64,000 bases of DNA from NCBI GenBank assembly GCA_002166865.1, contig NHTQ01000002.1:372001-436000 (forward strand), given 5' to 3'. Origin of the DNA: Rhodobacteraceae bacterium WFHF2C18 (GTDB taxonomy: Bacteria; Pseudomonadota; Alphaproteobacteria; Rhodobacterales; Rhodobacteraceae). Below are positions 20,374 through 29,411 of this stretch, in pieces. The notes beneath the pieces were generated by a model. It worked only from the letters and a program-made list of their open reading frames with translations, had not been told where the DNA came from and made no database searches. A program made the translations under genes and the position numbers. How positions within the stretch are numbered: position 1 is the first letter of the stretch; each line of letters begins with the position of its first letter.

Positions 20374-21636
20374 ATGCTTCGCTATGCAACTGCCGCCGCC
20401 ATGCTCGCTGCGAGCACCGCGGTTGTCAATCCAGCCGCGGCCGAGACCGAGCTGACCATGTATTATCCCATCGCCGTAGGCGGCCCGCTCACCCAGGTGG
20501 TCGACGGGATCGTGGCGGATTTCGAGGCCAAGAACCCCGATATCAGCGTCAACGCCATCTATGCCGGCAACTACGACGACACCCGCATCAAGGCGCTGTC
20601 GGCGCTCAACTCAGGCGACCCCGCCCAGCTGGCCGTGATGTTCTCGATCGACGCCTACGACCTGATCGAGCAGGACCTGATCGTGCCCTTCGAGGCGGTG
20701 ATCGAGACCGAGCAGGAAAAGGCTTGGCTCGATGGTTTCTACCCGGCGCTGATGGCCAACTCCGAGATCGAGGGCCAGACCTGGGGCGTGCCGTTCCAGC
20801 GCTCAACCATCGTGGCCTACTACAACAAGGACATGTTCCGCGAGGCCGGGCTCGACCCCGAGCAGGCGCCGCGGACCTGGGACGAGATGGTCGAGATGGG
20901 CAAGGCCCTGACCGACGATGACACCCACGGGCTGATGATCCCGTCCACCGGCTATCCCTACTGGATGTTCCAGGCGCTGGCGATCCAGAACGGCAAGGAG
21001 CTGATGGCCGGCGACGGGCTGACCACCCGCTTCGACGATCCCAAGGTCGTCGAGACGTTGGAATTCTGGAAATCGCTTTCGACCGAGCACGGCATCATGC
21101 CCGAGGGCACGGTCGAGTGGGGCACGCTGCGCCAGGCCTTCCTCGAAGGCGAGACTGCGATGATGTGGCACTCCACCGGCAACCTGACAGCGGTCAAGAA
21201 CAACGCCGACTTCGACTTCGGCGTCGCCATGCTGCCCAAGAAGGAGCGGTTGGGCTCGCCCACCGGTGGCGGCAACTTCTACATCTTCAAGGACGCCACC
21301 GACGAGGAGCGCCAGGCCGCGCTTGAGCTGATCAAGTTCATGACCGCCCCCGAGCAGGCCGCGGAATGGTCGATCCAGACGGGCTACATGGGCGTCTCGC
21401 CGGCCGCCTACAAGACGGAGAAGCTGAAGGCCTACACCGAGGAGTTCCCGCCGGCGCTGGTGGCACGCAACCAGCTGCGGCACGCCGTCGCCGAGTTCTC
21501 GACCTTCGAGACGGCCCGGGTGCGCGAGGGGCTGAACAACGCCATCCAGGCCGCGCTGACCGGCGCGAAATCGCCCGAGGCGGCGCTGGCCGAGGCGCAG
21601 GCGGCCGCCGAGCGCCTGCTGGCCGCCTACCGGTAA
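20374..21636 (+). CDS. Extracellular solute-binding protein, UgpB-like
   Basis: A 420-residue periplasmic binding protein of family 1 with a signal peptide ending in NPAAAETE (cleavage near residue 24). The mature start LTMYYPIAVGGPLTQVVDG and later YNKDMFREAGLDPEQAP and MMWHSTGNL resemble UgpB-type binding proteins for sn-glycerol-3-phosphate and related compounds. AGAGGAAGG lies five bases before the ATG. A strong stem-loop directly follows the gene. Substrate identity is inferred, not proven. Confidence 0.88.
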   Translation: MLRYATAAAMLAASTAVVNPAAAETELTMYYPIAVGGPLTQVVDGIVADFEAKNPDISVNAIYAGNYDDTRIKALSALNSGDPAQLAVMFSIDAYDLIEQDLIVPFEAVIETEQEKAWLDGFYPALMANSEIEGQTWGVPFQRSTIVAYYNKDMFREAGLDPEQAPRTWDEMVEMGKALTDDDTHGLMIPSTGYPYWMFQALAIQNGKELMAGDGLTTRFDDPKVVETLEFWKSLSTEHGIMPEGTVEWGTLRQAFLEGETAMMWHSTGNLTAVKNNADFDFGVAMLPKKERLGSPTGGGNFYIFKDATDEERQAALELIKFMTAPEQAAEWSIQTGYMGVSPAAYKTEKLKAYTEEFPPALVARNQLRHAVAEFSTFETARVREGLNNAIQAALTGAKSPEAALAEAQAAAERLLAAYR

Positions 21637-21650
21637 CAGGTTGATCCCGC

Positions 21651-21680
21651 GGCGGCGCCGGGGCCCTGTCCGGCGCCGCC
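21651..21680 (+). terminator. Stem-loop after binding-protein gene (attenuator or mRNA stabiliser)
   Basis: Perfect 11-base arms GGCGGCGCCGG/CCGGCGCCGCC around an 8-base loop, 14 bases after the binding-protein stop. There is no T run, so it is more likely to stabilise the upstream message or reduce read-through into the permease genes than to end the operon. Confidence 0.55.
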
Positions 21681-21702
21681 CCTTCCCGCGACGAGGCCAT
21701 TC

Positions 21703-22617
21703 ATGGCACAGGCAACAGAACACGCGGCCCCCCACATGGCGCTCATGCAGCGCCGCCGCGCCATACACGGCTGGTTGTTGCTGGCGCCTGCGCTGGTCAT
21801 GCTGTCCACCTTCGCCTTCTTCCCGTCGCTCGCGACGGTCTGGACCTCGGCCTTTTCCCGCGGCACGCGCCGCAACCCGTCCGAGTTCGTCGGGCTGGAA
21901 AACTATGAGCGGCTGTTCGATGACCCGACCTTCTGGACGGTGGTGCAGAACAACCTCCTTTACGCGGCCGTCACCATTCCGGCCTCCATCGTCATCGCGC
22001 TGGCGATGGCGCTCTGGGCCAACTCGAAGATCCCCGCGCGCAGCTTCGTGCGCACCGCCTATTTCACGCCGACCGTTCTGCCGATGATCGCCGCGGGCAA
22101 CCTCTGGCTGTTCTTCTACACGCCGGGCTTCGGCGTTCTGAACCAGATCGGCGCGTTTTTCGGCGCGCCGTCGGTCAACTGGCTGGGCCAGCCGGAAACC
22201 GCGCTCTGGGCCATCTGTGCCGTGACGATCTGGAAGGAGGCGGGCTTTTTCATGATCTTCTACCTCGCCGCGCTGCAGACCATCCCGCCGGACCTCAAGG
22301 AGGCCGCGGACATCGAAGGGGCGAGCCGCTGGACCTACACCCGTCGTATCGTGCTGCCGCTCCTTATGCCGACGACGCTGTTCATCCTCATCAACGCGCT
22401 GATCAACTCGGTCAAGCTCATCGATCACCTGTTCATCCTGACCAAGGGCGGGCCGTTCGATTCCTCCAAGCTGATCCTCTACTACATCTGGGAAAACGCC
22501 TTCGCCTTCTTCGACGCCCCCGCCGCCGCTGCGATGACCGTGCTGGTGCTGGCCGTGCTGGGTGCGCTGGCCGCGGTGCAGTTCTTTGTTCTCGACCGCA
22601 GGACGCATTACCAATGA
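21703..22617 (+). CDS. ABC transporter permease, UgpA-like
   Basis: A 304-residue inner-membrane permease with about six membrane segments. The conserved cytoplasmic loop EAADIEGASRWTYTRRIVLPLL near residue 200 is the EAA motif that contacts the ATPase. The sequence fits the MalF/UgpA permease class. Its last four bases overlap the next permease gene (ATGA), so the two are translationally coupled. Confidence 0.9.
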   Translation: MAQATEHAAPHMALMQRRRAIHGWLLLAPALVMLSTFAFFPSLATVWTSAFSRGTRRNPSEFVGLENYERLFDDPTFWTVVQNNLLYAAVTIPASIVIALAMALWANSKIPARSFVRTAYFTPTVLPMIAAGNLWLFFYTPGFGVLNQIGAFFGAPSVNWLGQPETALWAICAVTIWKEAGFFMIFYLAALQTIPPDLKEAADIEGASRWTYTRRIVLPLLMPTTLFILINALINSVKLIDHLFILTKGGPFDSSKLILYYIWENAFAFFDAPAAAAMTVLVLAVLGALAAVQFFVLDRRTHYQ

Positions 22618-23420
22618 GCCTTGGCCGACGTATCGAAAACGGGCTCGCGCTGGTGCTGGCCGTGTTGTGGATCTCTCCGCTGGTCTTCGCGGTCTGGGCG
22701 GCATTCCACACCAGCACCGATGCGGTGAACTTCAACCTGGCCGCGCCCTGGACGCTTGAAAACTTCCGCACCGCTTGGGACGGCGCGCCGTGGCTGCGCT
22801 ATTTCCTCAACTCCTTCCTTTTGGTGACCTCCGTCCTGATCGGCCAGTTCATCCTTTGCACGTTGGCGGGTTTTGCCTTCGCGCAGGTCGATTTCCGCGG
22901 CAAGGACACGCTTTTCATACTGGTGCTGCTGCAGCTCTTCATCCTGCCCGAGGTGCTGATCGTGGAGAATTACCGGGTGGCTGCGAGCCTGGGGCTTCTC
23001 GACAGCATCATCGGGATCGGCGCGCCCTACATGGCCTCGGCCTTCGGCATTTTCCTGTTGCGCCAGGCGTTCAAGTCCGTGCCGAAGGAGCTGGACGAGA
23101 TGGCCCGCGTCGAGGGGTGCAGCCTTCTGGGCGTGCTCTGGCGCGTTTACGTGCCTGCGGCGCGGCCGACCTACCTTGCCTATGCGCTGGTCTCCGTGGC
23201 GACCCACTGGAACAACTTCCTCTGGCCGCTGGTGGTGACCAACTCGGAGACGACACGCCCGGTCACTGTCGGCCTGTCGATTTTCGGCGCCCCGGAGAAT
23301 GGCGTGAACATCTCGGTGATCTCGGCGGCCACGGTGATGGTGATACTTCCGCTGTTCGCCGCGTTTCTGATCTTCCAGCGTCGGTTCGTGCAGGCCTTCC
23401 TGCGCGCGGGGCTCAAGTGA
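22614..23420 (+). CDS. ABC transporter permease, UgpE-like
   Basis: A 268-residue permease of the MalG/UgpE class with six membrane segments and the EAA loop DEMARVEGCSLLGVLWRVYVP near residue 160. It overlaps the preceding permease by four bases and is the last gene of the DeoR-controlled transporter operon. No catabolic enzyme (kinase, dehydrogenase or phosphodiesterase) is linked, so the imported compound cannot be named from context. Confidence 0.9.
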   Translation: MSLGRRIENGLALVLAVLWISPLVFAVWAAFHTSTDAVNFNLAAPWTLENFRTAWDGAPWLRYFLNSFLLVTSVLIGQFILCTLAGFAFAQVDFRGKDTLFILVLLQLFILPEVLIVENYRVAASLGLLDSIIGIGAPYMASAFGIFLLRQAFKSVPKELDEMARVEGCSLLGVLWRVYVPAARPTYLAYALVSVATHWNNFLWPLVVTNSETTRPVTVGLSIFGAPENGVNISVISAATVMVILPLFAAFLIFQRRFVQAFLRAGLK

Positions 23421-23581
23421 CCCCGGCACGACGTTGGACGGCCTGGGTGAAGGGCGGACTCCGAACGGCTTGATCGAAGGCGGTGACGTTGGCACTTTGC
23501 GCCGGTTGCCGCCCACTTCGAAACGCCTGACTCAGCAAGAAGCACCATGTCCTTATTGCCCGCCTCCGCGGAGATCCGACC

Positions 23582-24751
23582 TTGAGTGCCGTCCCGGCCC
23601 GCCCTGGGCTGGTGCTGGCGGGTCTGGCGCTGGGCCTGACGGTGACGAACGGCTTTGCCCGGTTCGCCTACGGCCTTTTGCTGCCCGCGATGAAATCCGA
23701 GATGGGGTGGAATTTCGCGCAGGCGGGATGGCTGAACACGGCCAACGCGCTCGGCTATATCGCCGGGGCGGTTCTGACCATGCTGCTGATCCGGCGGATC
23801 CCGCCCTGGCGCTTGTTCGCCTTCGGGTTGGTCACCACCACGCTGGCACTTCTGGCCACCGGGCTCGATGCCACGCTGTGGTGGCAGACGCTGTTCCGCA
23901 TCCTGGCCGGCGTCTTTGGCGCCATGTCCTTTTCCACCGCCGGCGCGCTGACGGCCGGGCTGTATCGCGACGATCCGCGGCGGAACGCGCTGGCGATCGC
24001 GATCCTTTTCGGCTCGGGCGGGGGATTGGGCATCGTGTTGTCCGGCGCGGCGCTGCCGCTGATGCTTGACGCCCATGGCCCCGGCGCATGGCCGGCCGGC
24101 TGGATCGCCATCGGCCTGGTCAGCCTGGCGGTGCTGCCGCTGGGCCTCTGGGCAGCCTTCCAGATGCGCACGCCCGTGCCATCCGGGGCCACCGCCAGGC
24201 GGTTGCCGGTTGCCCGCATGCTGCCGGAAATGGCCGGCTATGCCGGGTTCGGGATGGGCTATATCGTCTATCTCACCTTCCTGTCGGCATGGATGACGGA
24301 GCAGGCCGCCGGCGCGGGTTTCATCGCCCTTGTCTGGGTCGTCCTTGGGCTTTGCATCTGCTTTTCGCCGCTGGTCTGGCGGCCGGTGTTCGCGCGCCAC
24401 GCGTCGGGTGTGCCCCTGGCCCTGATCCTGATCAGCATCGCCATCGGGTCGGCCTTGCCCGTCGTGCTGCCCAACGACGCCGCGCTGTTGATCTCGGCGG
24501 TCGTGTTCGGCCTTTCGGTATTCATGGCGCCCGGGGCTGTCACCAACTTCACGCGCCAGAACCTGCCGCCAGAGAGCTGGGGCCGCGCGATCAGCCTGTT
24601 CACGGTGATCTTCGCCGTGGCGCAGACCATCGGGCCCTACGGTGCCGGACTGGTGGGGGATGTCTTCGGAAGCATCGGGGTCAGCCTTGTCGCGGCGGCG
24701 GCCCTGCTGCTGGCCGGGGCGGGCATCGCCCTGCTGCAAAGGCCGCTTTGA
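23582..24751 (+). CDS. MFS transporter, YbfB/YjiJ family
   Basis: A 389-residue major facilitator with about twelve hydrophobic segments. The N-terminal NGFARFAYGLLLPAM and the central VYLTFLSAWM are typical of the YbfB/YjiJ group, whose substrates are mostly unknown. The gene starts with TTG after GGAGAT; the next in-frame ATG would remove part of the first membrane segment. It stands alone, 161 bases after the Ugp-like operon. Confidence 0.82.
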   Translation: MSAVPARPGLVLAGLALGLTVTNGFARFAYGLLLPAMKSEMGWNFAQAGWLNTANALGYIAGAVLTMLLIRRIPPWRLFAFGLVTTTLALLATGLDATLWWQTLFRILAGVFGAMSFSTAGALTAGLYRDDPRRNALAIAILFGSGGGLGIVLSGAALPLMLDAHGPGAWPAGWIAIGLVSLAVLPLGLWAAFQMRTPVPSGATARRLPVARMLPEMAGYAGFGMGYIVYLTFLSAWMTEQAAGAGFIALVWVVLGLCICFSPLVWRPVFARHASGVPLALILISIAIGSALPVVLPNDAALLISAVVFGLSVFMAPGAVTNFTRQNLPPESWGRAISLFTVIFAVAQTIGPYGAGLVGDVFGSIGVSLVAAAALLLAGAGIALLQRPL

Positions 24752-25158
24752 CAGGGCCGTTCTGACAGCCCCTGTCCCTCGGCACGCAGCTGCGCGGGGC
24801 CACTGTCGCAGGGCGTCACGGTGCAAGACGTGGCTGCCATGACGTCGCGGCAAGGCTGGTTGACAGGGGTATGTCGAGCAAACTCAAAAAAAGTATTTCA
24901 CAGCACGAAAGCAGCAGTCACGGGCCGCGCAACTGGCCGTATTTGGGAAAATCTCAGAATTTCAGCCCGATTCGACTTGATCCCGCCGCCTGCTGTGCCG
25001 AATTATCGCCTTGAATCTTCAGCACTCCTAAATAATTTCGTCACCGGCTGGCCACCGGCACGCTGCATCGCGGCACGCGGGACTGGCCGCGTCGGGCCGC
25101 GCCGCGTGAGCCGGCACGGCCCGCAAATGACGACCGACACGAAACATGAGGACCAATT
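24752..25158. promoter_or_regulatory. Long leader before the betaine-type ABC operon
   Basis: About 400 bases without a gene, locally AT-richer than the flanks (24885-25040). A candidate promoter is TTGATC near 24976 followed, 18 bases later, by AATTAT. A second TTGACA lies near 24861. I cannot see a conserved riboswitch or a clear operator. The region should hold the control signals of the downstream operon. Confidence 0.4.
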
Positions 25159-26139
25159 ATGAAACGAATGACGAAGCTTCTTGGCGCGAGCATCCTGGCC
25201 GTGCCCATGGCCTCCGCCGCTTATGCTCAAGACTGCGGCGAGGTGTCGATCGCGCAGATGAATTGGGCCGCGGCGAACGTCACCACCGAGATCGCGCAGT
25301 TCCTGCTTGAGCAGGGCTACGGCTGCGACGTGGCGCTCGTGCCCTCCGACACCATCCCGGCGGTCACCTCCGTCTCGGAGAACGGCGAGCCGGACGTGGT
25401 CACGAACCTCTGGCTGAACTCGGCCGGCGAGGCCTACCGCAAGCTCGAGGAAGGCGGCACCATGCAGCGCGTCGCCAACGTGCTGGAGCCCGGCGGCGTC
25501 GAGGGCTGGTGGATTCCGACCTACCTCGCCGAGGAGCACCCCGAGCTGACGACCATCGAGGGCGTCATGAATAACCCCGAGCTCGTGGGCGGGCGCTTCA
25601 ACAACTGCCCCGACGGCTGGGGCTGCCGCGTGGTGTCCGACAACCTGACCGCGGCGCTCGACATCGAGTCGGCCGGCATCGAGGTCTTCGACCACGGCTC
25701 GGGCGAGACGCTGGCGAGTTCGATGGGCTCGGCGGTCGAGGATCAGGAGCCTTGGTTCGGCTACTACTGGGGCCCGACCGTGCCGATGGGCAAATACGAC
25801 ATGACCCGCGTCGATCTCGGCCCGGTCAAGGAAGACGTGCACGCCCGCAACCAGAACCCGGACACCGACAACCCCGGTGTCTCCGACTTCCCGGCGGCGC
25901 CGATCCTGACCTCGGTGACCAGCGACTTCGCGGAGACCAACCCCGAGGTGACCGAGTTCTTCTCGAACATGACCTTCGAGACGAACACGATGAGCGGCCT
26001 GCTCGCCTGGCAGGACGAGAACAACGCCTCCGCCGACGAGGTCGCGGCCTACTTCCTGCAGAACCATCAGGACGTGTGGTCGGGCTGGCTGAACGACGAG
26101 GCGCGCGCGAAGCTCTCCAACCTGCTCGATCAGGGCTGA
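25159..26139 (+). CDS. Glycine-betaine-type ABC transporter substrate-binding protein
   Basis: A 326-residue periplasmic protein with a signal peptide ending AYAQDC (cleavage near residue 23). It belongs to the ProX/OpuAC binding-protein family, which cages quaternary amines between aromatic residues; candidates include Trp34 in MNWAAAN and the tryptophans in GWWIP and PWFGYYWGP. Glycine betaine, choline, carnitine and trimethylamine N-oxide systems all use this fold, so the exact ligand is open. It heads a binding protein-permease-ATPase operon. A stem-loop follows the stop. Confidence 0.87.
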   Translation: MKRMTKLLGASILAVPMASAAYAQDCGEVSIAQMNWAAANVTTEIAQFLLEQGYGCDVALVPSDTIPAVTSVSENGEPDVVTNLWLNSAGEAYRKLEEGGTMQRVANVLEPGGVEGWWIPTYLAEEHPELTTIEGVMNNPELVGGRFNNCPDGWGCRVVSDNLTAALDIESAGIEVFDHGSGETLASSMGSAVEDQEPWFGYYWGPTVPMGKYDMTRVDLGPVKEDVHARNQNPDTDNPGVSDFPAAPILTSVTSDFAETNPEVTEFFSNMTFETNTMSGLLAWQDENNASADEVAAYFLQNHQDVWSGWLNDEARAKLSNLLDQG

Positions 26140-26158
26140 GCGCGCACGATGCGCAAGC

Positions 26159-26187
26159 AGGCGGGGCCCGGGTGCCGGGCCTCGCCT
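26159..26187 (+). terminator. Stem-loop between binding protein and permease
   Basis: Thirteen-base arms (AGGCGGGGCCCGG against CCGGGCCTCGCCT, with one G-U pair) around a 3-base loop, followed by TGTCAT. It probably limits read-through or protects the 3' end of the abundant binding-protein message. Confidence 0.55.
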
Positions 26188-26234
26188 TGTCATATAAGAA
26201 GACGGCCGCCTAACAAGGCCGGGAGGTAACAAGA

Positions 26235-27269
26235 ATGGCAACATACGACTGGCTTTTCAGCAGCCTCGGCCTCGACGGCTGGTGCGGCGCCTCCGGCGGC
26301 AGCGCGCCGACGTCGCTGGCCGATCTGGCCGCGCAGTCGAGCGGCGGCGAGGCGGTGGCGCCCACGATCTGGGAGCTTCCGTTCCCGTCGATGGACGCGC
26401 TGAACGATTCCTGCCCGGCCTTTCCGCAATCGCGGGAACTGACGCTCGGGCTGGAACGCGGCTTTCTCGCCGTGAAGGACGCGCTGTCCTTCGTGCTCGA
26501 CCCGATCACGCAGCCCCTGTCCTGGGCGCTGGACGGGGCGCTTTACGGTATTCTCAACACGCCCTGGTGGATCGTCATCCCGATCCTGCTTGCGATCACC
26601 TGGGCCGTGTCCCGCTCCTGGGGGCTCCTGGCCTTCGTCGCGGTCTCGATCTTCGGGCTCGCCTTCATCGACCACTACGACTACGCGATGCAGACGTTGG
26701 CGATCATCTTCGTGTGCGCCTTCATATGCGTGCTTCTGGGCGTTCCGATCGGCATCGCCATGTCGCGCTCGGATACCATGCAGCGCGCGACGATCCCGAT
26801 CCTCGACATGCTCCAGACGCTGCCGCCCTTCGTCTACCTGATTCCACTGATTTTCCTGTTCAGTGTGACCGAGCCGAAGCTCTACGGCATCGCCATCATC
26901 CTGTATGCCATCGTGCCGGTGATCCGCCTGACCGACCTCGGGATCCGCATGGTGGACCAGAGCGTGATCGAGGCGGCGGATGCCTTCGGCATGACCGACC
27001 GTCAAAAACTGTTCGGCGTGCAGGTGCCGCTGGCACTGCCCAACATCATGGCGGGCGTGAACCAAACCATCATGATGAGCCTTGCGATGGTCGTGATCGC
27101 CTCGCTGGTGTCGGCGCCGGGCCTTGGCGTGCTGGTCCTGCGCGGCATCCGCAACCTGGAACTGGGCGTCGGGCTGGTCGCGGGCCTGGGCATCGTGTTG
27201 CTGGCGGTCATCCTCGACCGCGTGACCAAGGCATCGCTGGCCCGCATCAACACGACCCACAAATCCTGA
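26235..27269 (+). CDS. Betaine-type ABC transporter permease (ProW-like)
   Basis: A 344-residue inner-membrane permease. The N-terminal 90 residues are an amphipathic, mostly non-membrane extension, as in ProW. Membrane segments follow from about residue 97. The conserved region VIEAADAFGMTDRQKLFGVQVPLALPNIMAG near 240-270 includes the EAA loop, and NQTIMMSLAMVVIASLV is the typical following segment of the quaternary-amine transporter group. It partners with the flanking binding protein and ATPase. Confidence 0.9.
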   Translation: MATYDWLFSSLGLDGWCGASGGSAPTSLADLAAQSSGGEAVAPTIWELPFPSMDALNDSCPAFPQSRELTLGLERGFLAVKDALSFVLDPITQPLSWALDGALYGILNTPWWIVIPILLAITWAVSRSWGLLAFVAVSIFGLAFIDHYDYAMQTLAIIFVCAFICVLLGVPIGIAMSRSDTMQRATIPILDMLQTLPPFVYLIPLIFLFSVTEPKLYGIAIILYAIVPVIRLTDLGIRMVDQSVIEAADAFGMTDRQKLFGVQVPLALPNIMAGVNQTIMMSLAMVVIASLVSAPGLGVLVLRGIRNLELGVGLVAGLGIVLLAVILDRVTKASLARINTTHKS

Positions 27270-27279
27270 GGACGATCCG

Positions 27280-28347
27280 ATGGCCGAGAAACGAACCCTT
27301 CTGGAAATCAAGCACCTCTACAAGATCTTCGGGCCCGAGCCGCAGAACGCGCTCAAGCGCGTCCGCGAGGAGGGGCTCGGCAAGGCCGAGCTTCAGCGGG
27401 AAACCGGCCACGTGCTGGGCCTGAACGACATCAACACCAAGGTGCGCGAGGGTGACATCACCGTGATGATGGGCCTGTCGGGGTCGGGGAAGTCCACGCT
27501 GATCCGCCACCTCAACCGCCTGATCGAACCCACGGCCGGCGAGATCCTTCTTGACGGTGAGGACGTGCTGTCGTTCTCGCAGGAGCAGCTGCGCCTGATG
27601 CGGCGTGAACGCATGTCGATGGTGTTCCAGAACTTCGCGTTGCTGCCGCACCGCACCGTTCTGGAGAACACCGCGCTCGCGTCCGCCACCCGCGGCGAGC
27701 GGCGCGCGGACTACGAGCCAAAGGCGCGCAAGTGGCTCGACCGCGTGGGGCTCGGCGGCAATGCCGACCAGCACCCGCACGAATTGTCGGGCGGGATGCA
27801 GCAGCGCGTGGGCCTTGCGCGCGCGCTGGCCTCGGACGCGCCGGTGATGCTGATGGACGAGGCGTTCTCGGCGCTCGACCCACTGATCCGCACGGACATG
27901 CAGGACCTGCTGCTCGAACTGCAGACGGAACTGCAAAAGACCGTGGTGTTCATCAGCCATGACCTCGACGAGGCGCTCAAGCTGGCCGATCACCTGGTGA
28001 TCCTGAAGGACGGCTACGTCGTGCAGCAGGACGAACCGCAGAAGATCCTTCTGGAGCCCAACGACGATTACATCGTGGACTTCATCTCGGACATCAATCG
28101 CGCCCGCGTGCTGCGCGTGCGCTCGGTGATGCGCCGGGAGACGGAGCCGCATCCGGCGGACGCCAGGGAGGTGGATCACGACGACACGCTGGAGACCGTG
28201 CTGTCCAAGTCCGCGGGGGCGATGGACGCCCGGTTCGTGGTCACCCGCGACGGTGCGCAGGTGGGGGTGCTGGACATGCCCGAGGTGCTCAAGGCGCTGG
28301 TGCCGGCCGAGGCGTCCGAAAGCGGGATCCGCGCCAAGGCGAGCTGA
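27280..28347 (+). CDS. Betaine-type ABC transporter ATPase (ProV-like)
   Basis: A 355-residue ATPase of the quaternary amine uptake class. The N-terminal insertion (KIFGPEPQNALKRVREEG) before the core is diagnostic for ProV/OpuAA. Walker A GLSGSGKST is near residue 66, the signature LSGGMQQRVGLARAL near 169, Walker B VMLMDEAFSALDP near 188 and the switch histidine FISHDLDEA near 225. The C-terminus (about 290-355) looks like a reduced CBS region, which in OpuA senses ionic strength. The stop codon lies in the loop of a hairpin. Confidence 0.92.
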   Translation: MAEKRTLLEIKHLYKIFGPEPQNALKRVREEGLGKAELQRETGHVLGLNDINTKVREGDITVMMGLSGSGKSTLIRHLNRLIEPTAGEILLDGEDVLSFSQEQLRLMRRERMSMVFQNFALLPHRTVLENTALASATRGERRADYEPKARKWLDRVGLGGNADQHPHELSGGMQQRVGLARALASDAPVMLMDEAFSALDPLIRTDMQDLLLELQTELQKTVVFISHDLDEALKLADHLVILKDGYVVQQDEPQKILLEPNDDYIVDFISDINRARVLRVRSVMRRETEPHPADAREVDHDDTLETVLSKSAGAMDARFVVTRDGAQVGVLDMPEVLKALVPAEASESGIRAKAS

Positions 28348-28360
28348 TCTCGCCTTGGCG
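28332..28360 (+). terminator. Terminator-like hairpin at the end of the betaine operon
   Basis: Perfect 12-base arms CGCCAAGGCGAG/CTCGCCTTGGCG around CTGAT; the ATPase stop codon TGA is in the loop. No T run follows, so termination may be weak or need Rho. Confidence 0.6.
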
Positions 28361-28527
28361 GAAACCCGTGATTAGCGTGTGGCCCGGTACGGCCCCGCGC
28401 TCAGGGTTCCCTCACCGCGAACCGGTTCGCGCGGCTCCGGCCCTCTTGCCGGCGTATCTCACAACCGGACATCGCTGGAGGGAGGCCCCGACGTCTTTTC
28501 AGGCACTGCCGATTTCGAACAGCGCGC

Positions 28528-29214
28528 TTACGTCGCGAGCTTCTTCTGCTGCGCAAAGGGGCTCAGACCCAGCCATGACTGCATGGTGTTGGCAAGCTCG
28601 GTACGTCCCACCAGGCACAGGGCCCCGTCGCTGATCGCAGTCGCGACCGTCCTGAGGCCCATCCAGATTTCCGTCATCGTGCGCAGATCGACCGTGACGT
28701 AGAGATCCACGTCGAAGCCCGGATCGATATGGCAAAGATCCACGCTCTGGTCCGGTTCCACGATGAGCCACCAATTGCGCTGAGACGGCGGTAACTCGGG
28801 ATAGATGAACTCGATCACGGTCCGCATGGCTGGCACGGGATCGGTATCGAGATTACGGCGCATGTCCCACATCAGAAGCTCGGGGTCGAGATTCTCAAGC
28901 GAGGGGTCTGCTTCCACCCATTTCTGACCCCAGAGACCGATGGCCTCCACCACCGGCTGAAGATCCCGGCCCGCCGCGGTAAGGCGATAAGCTCCGCCTT
29001 CCCGCTCTTCGTGGACCACGATCCCAGCCTCTTCCAGTTCCCGAAGGCGCTTGGACAGGAGGGCCGGGGACATGCGCGGCACACCACGGCGCAACTCGTT
29101 GAAGCGCGTGGATCCGGCGACCAACTCCCGCAGGAGCACGACTGTCCATCGTGTGCAGAGAATTTCCGCCGCCATTGCGACCGGACAAAACTGCCGATAG
29201 CTCGCGTTCGTCAT
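28528..29214 (-). CDS. HxlR-type regulator with C-terminal SCP2-like domain
   Basis: A 228-residue protein. The first 100 residues form a HxlR winged helix (CPVAMAAEILCTRWTVVLLRELVAGSTRFNELRRG region, with the DNA-recognition part PRMSPALLSKRLRELEEAGIV). Residues about 120-220 look like an SCP2 sterol-carrier-like pocket, a known domain pairing in proteobacteria, suggesting control by a hydrophobic or redox ligand. It is divergent from the truncated haemoglobin gene, with a perfect inverted repeat in the 197-base gap. Regulation of the haemoglobin is inferred from this arrangement. Confidence 0.8.
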   Translation of the reverse strand: MTNASYRQFCPVAMAAEILCTRWTVVLLRELVAGSTRFNELRRGVPRMSPALLSKRLRELEEAGIVVHEEREGGAYRLTAAGRDLQPVVEAIGLWGQKWVEADPSLENLDPELLMWDMRRNLDTDPVPAMRTVIEFIYPELPPSQRNWWLIVEPDQSVDLCHIDPGFDVDLYVTVDLRTMTEIWMGLRTVATAISDGALCLVGRTELANTMQSWLGLSPFAQQKKLAT

Positions 29215-29264
29215 GATGGCCTTCCTCCTCCGGGACTCGACCCTGACACGGGTGGCCGGTTCAA

Positions 29265-29312
29265 GGCCAGTTCAGAAACTGTATCGGGCGCGATTCAGTC
29301 CGTGAACTGGCC
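29265..29312. promoter_or_regulatory. Inverted repeat between HxlR gene and haemoglobin gene
   Basis: Perfect 10-base arms GGCCAGTTCA (29265-29274) and TGAACTGGCC (29303-29312), 28 bases apart, lie in the divergent intergenic region. The outer edges are about four to five helical turns apart. They are good candidates for two half-sites bound by the HxlR-type regulator. Confidence 0.5.
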
Positions 29313-29411
29313 CGGCGTTTCGGGCGGATGGCATGCTTTTCCGGGATCGCGCCGCCCCCGAAGCCGCACGCCGCGAACGGCGCGGCGAAGCAATCAGGAA
29401 AGGACCGCATC

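Noticed and set aside
19266..23420. Naming the sugar ABC system ugpBAEC
   Set aside because: The proteins resemble Ugp components, but no glycerophosphodiesterase or glycerol-3-phosphate enzyme is linked, so the substrate and symbols are not secure.
24752..25158. A riboswitch in the long leader before the betaine-type operon
   Set aside because: I could not find conserved helices of any known riboswitch class; only weak promoter-like hexamers are visible.
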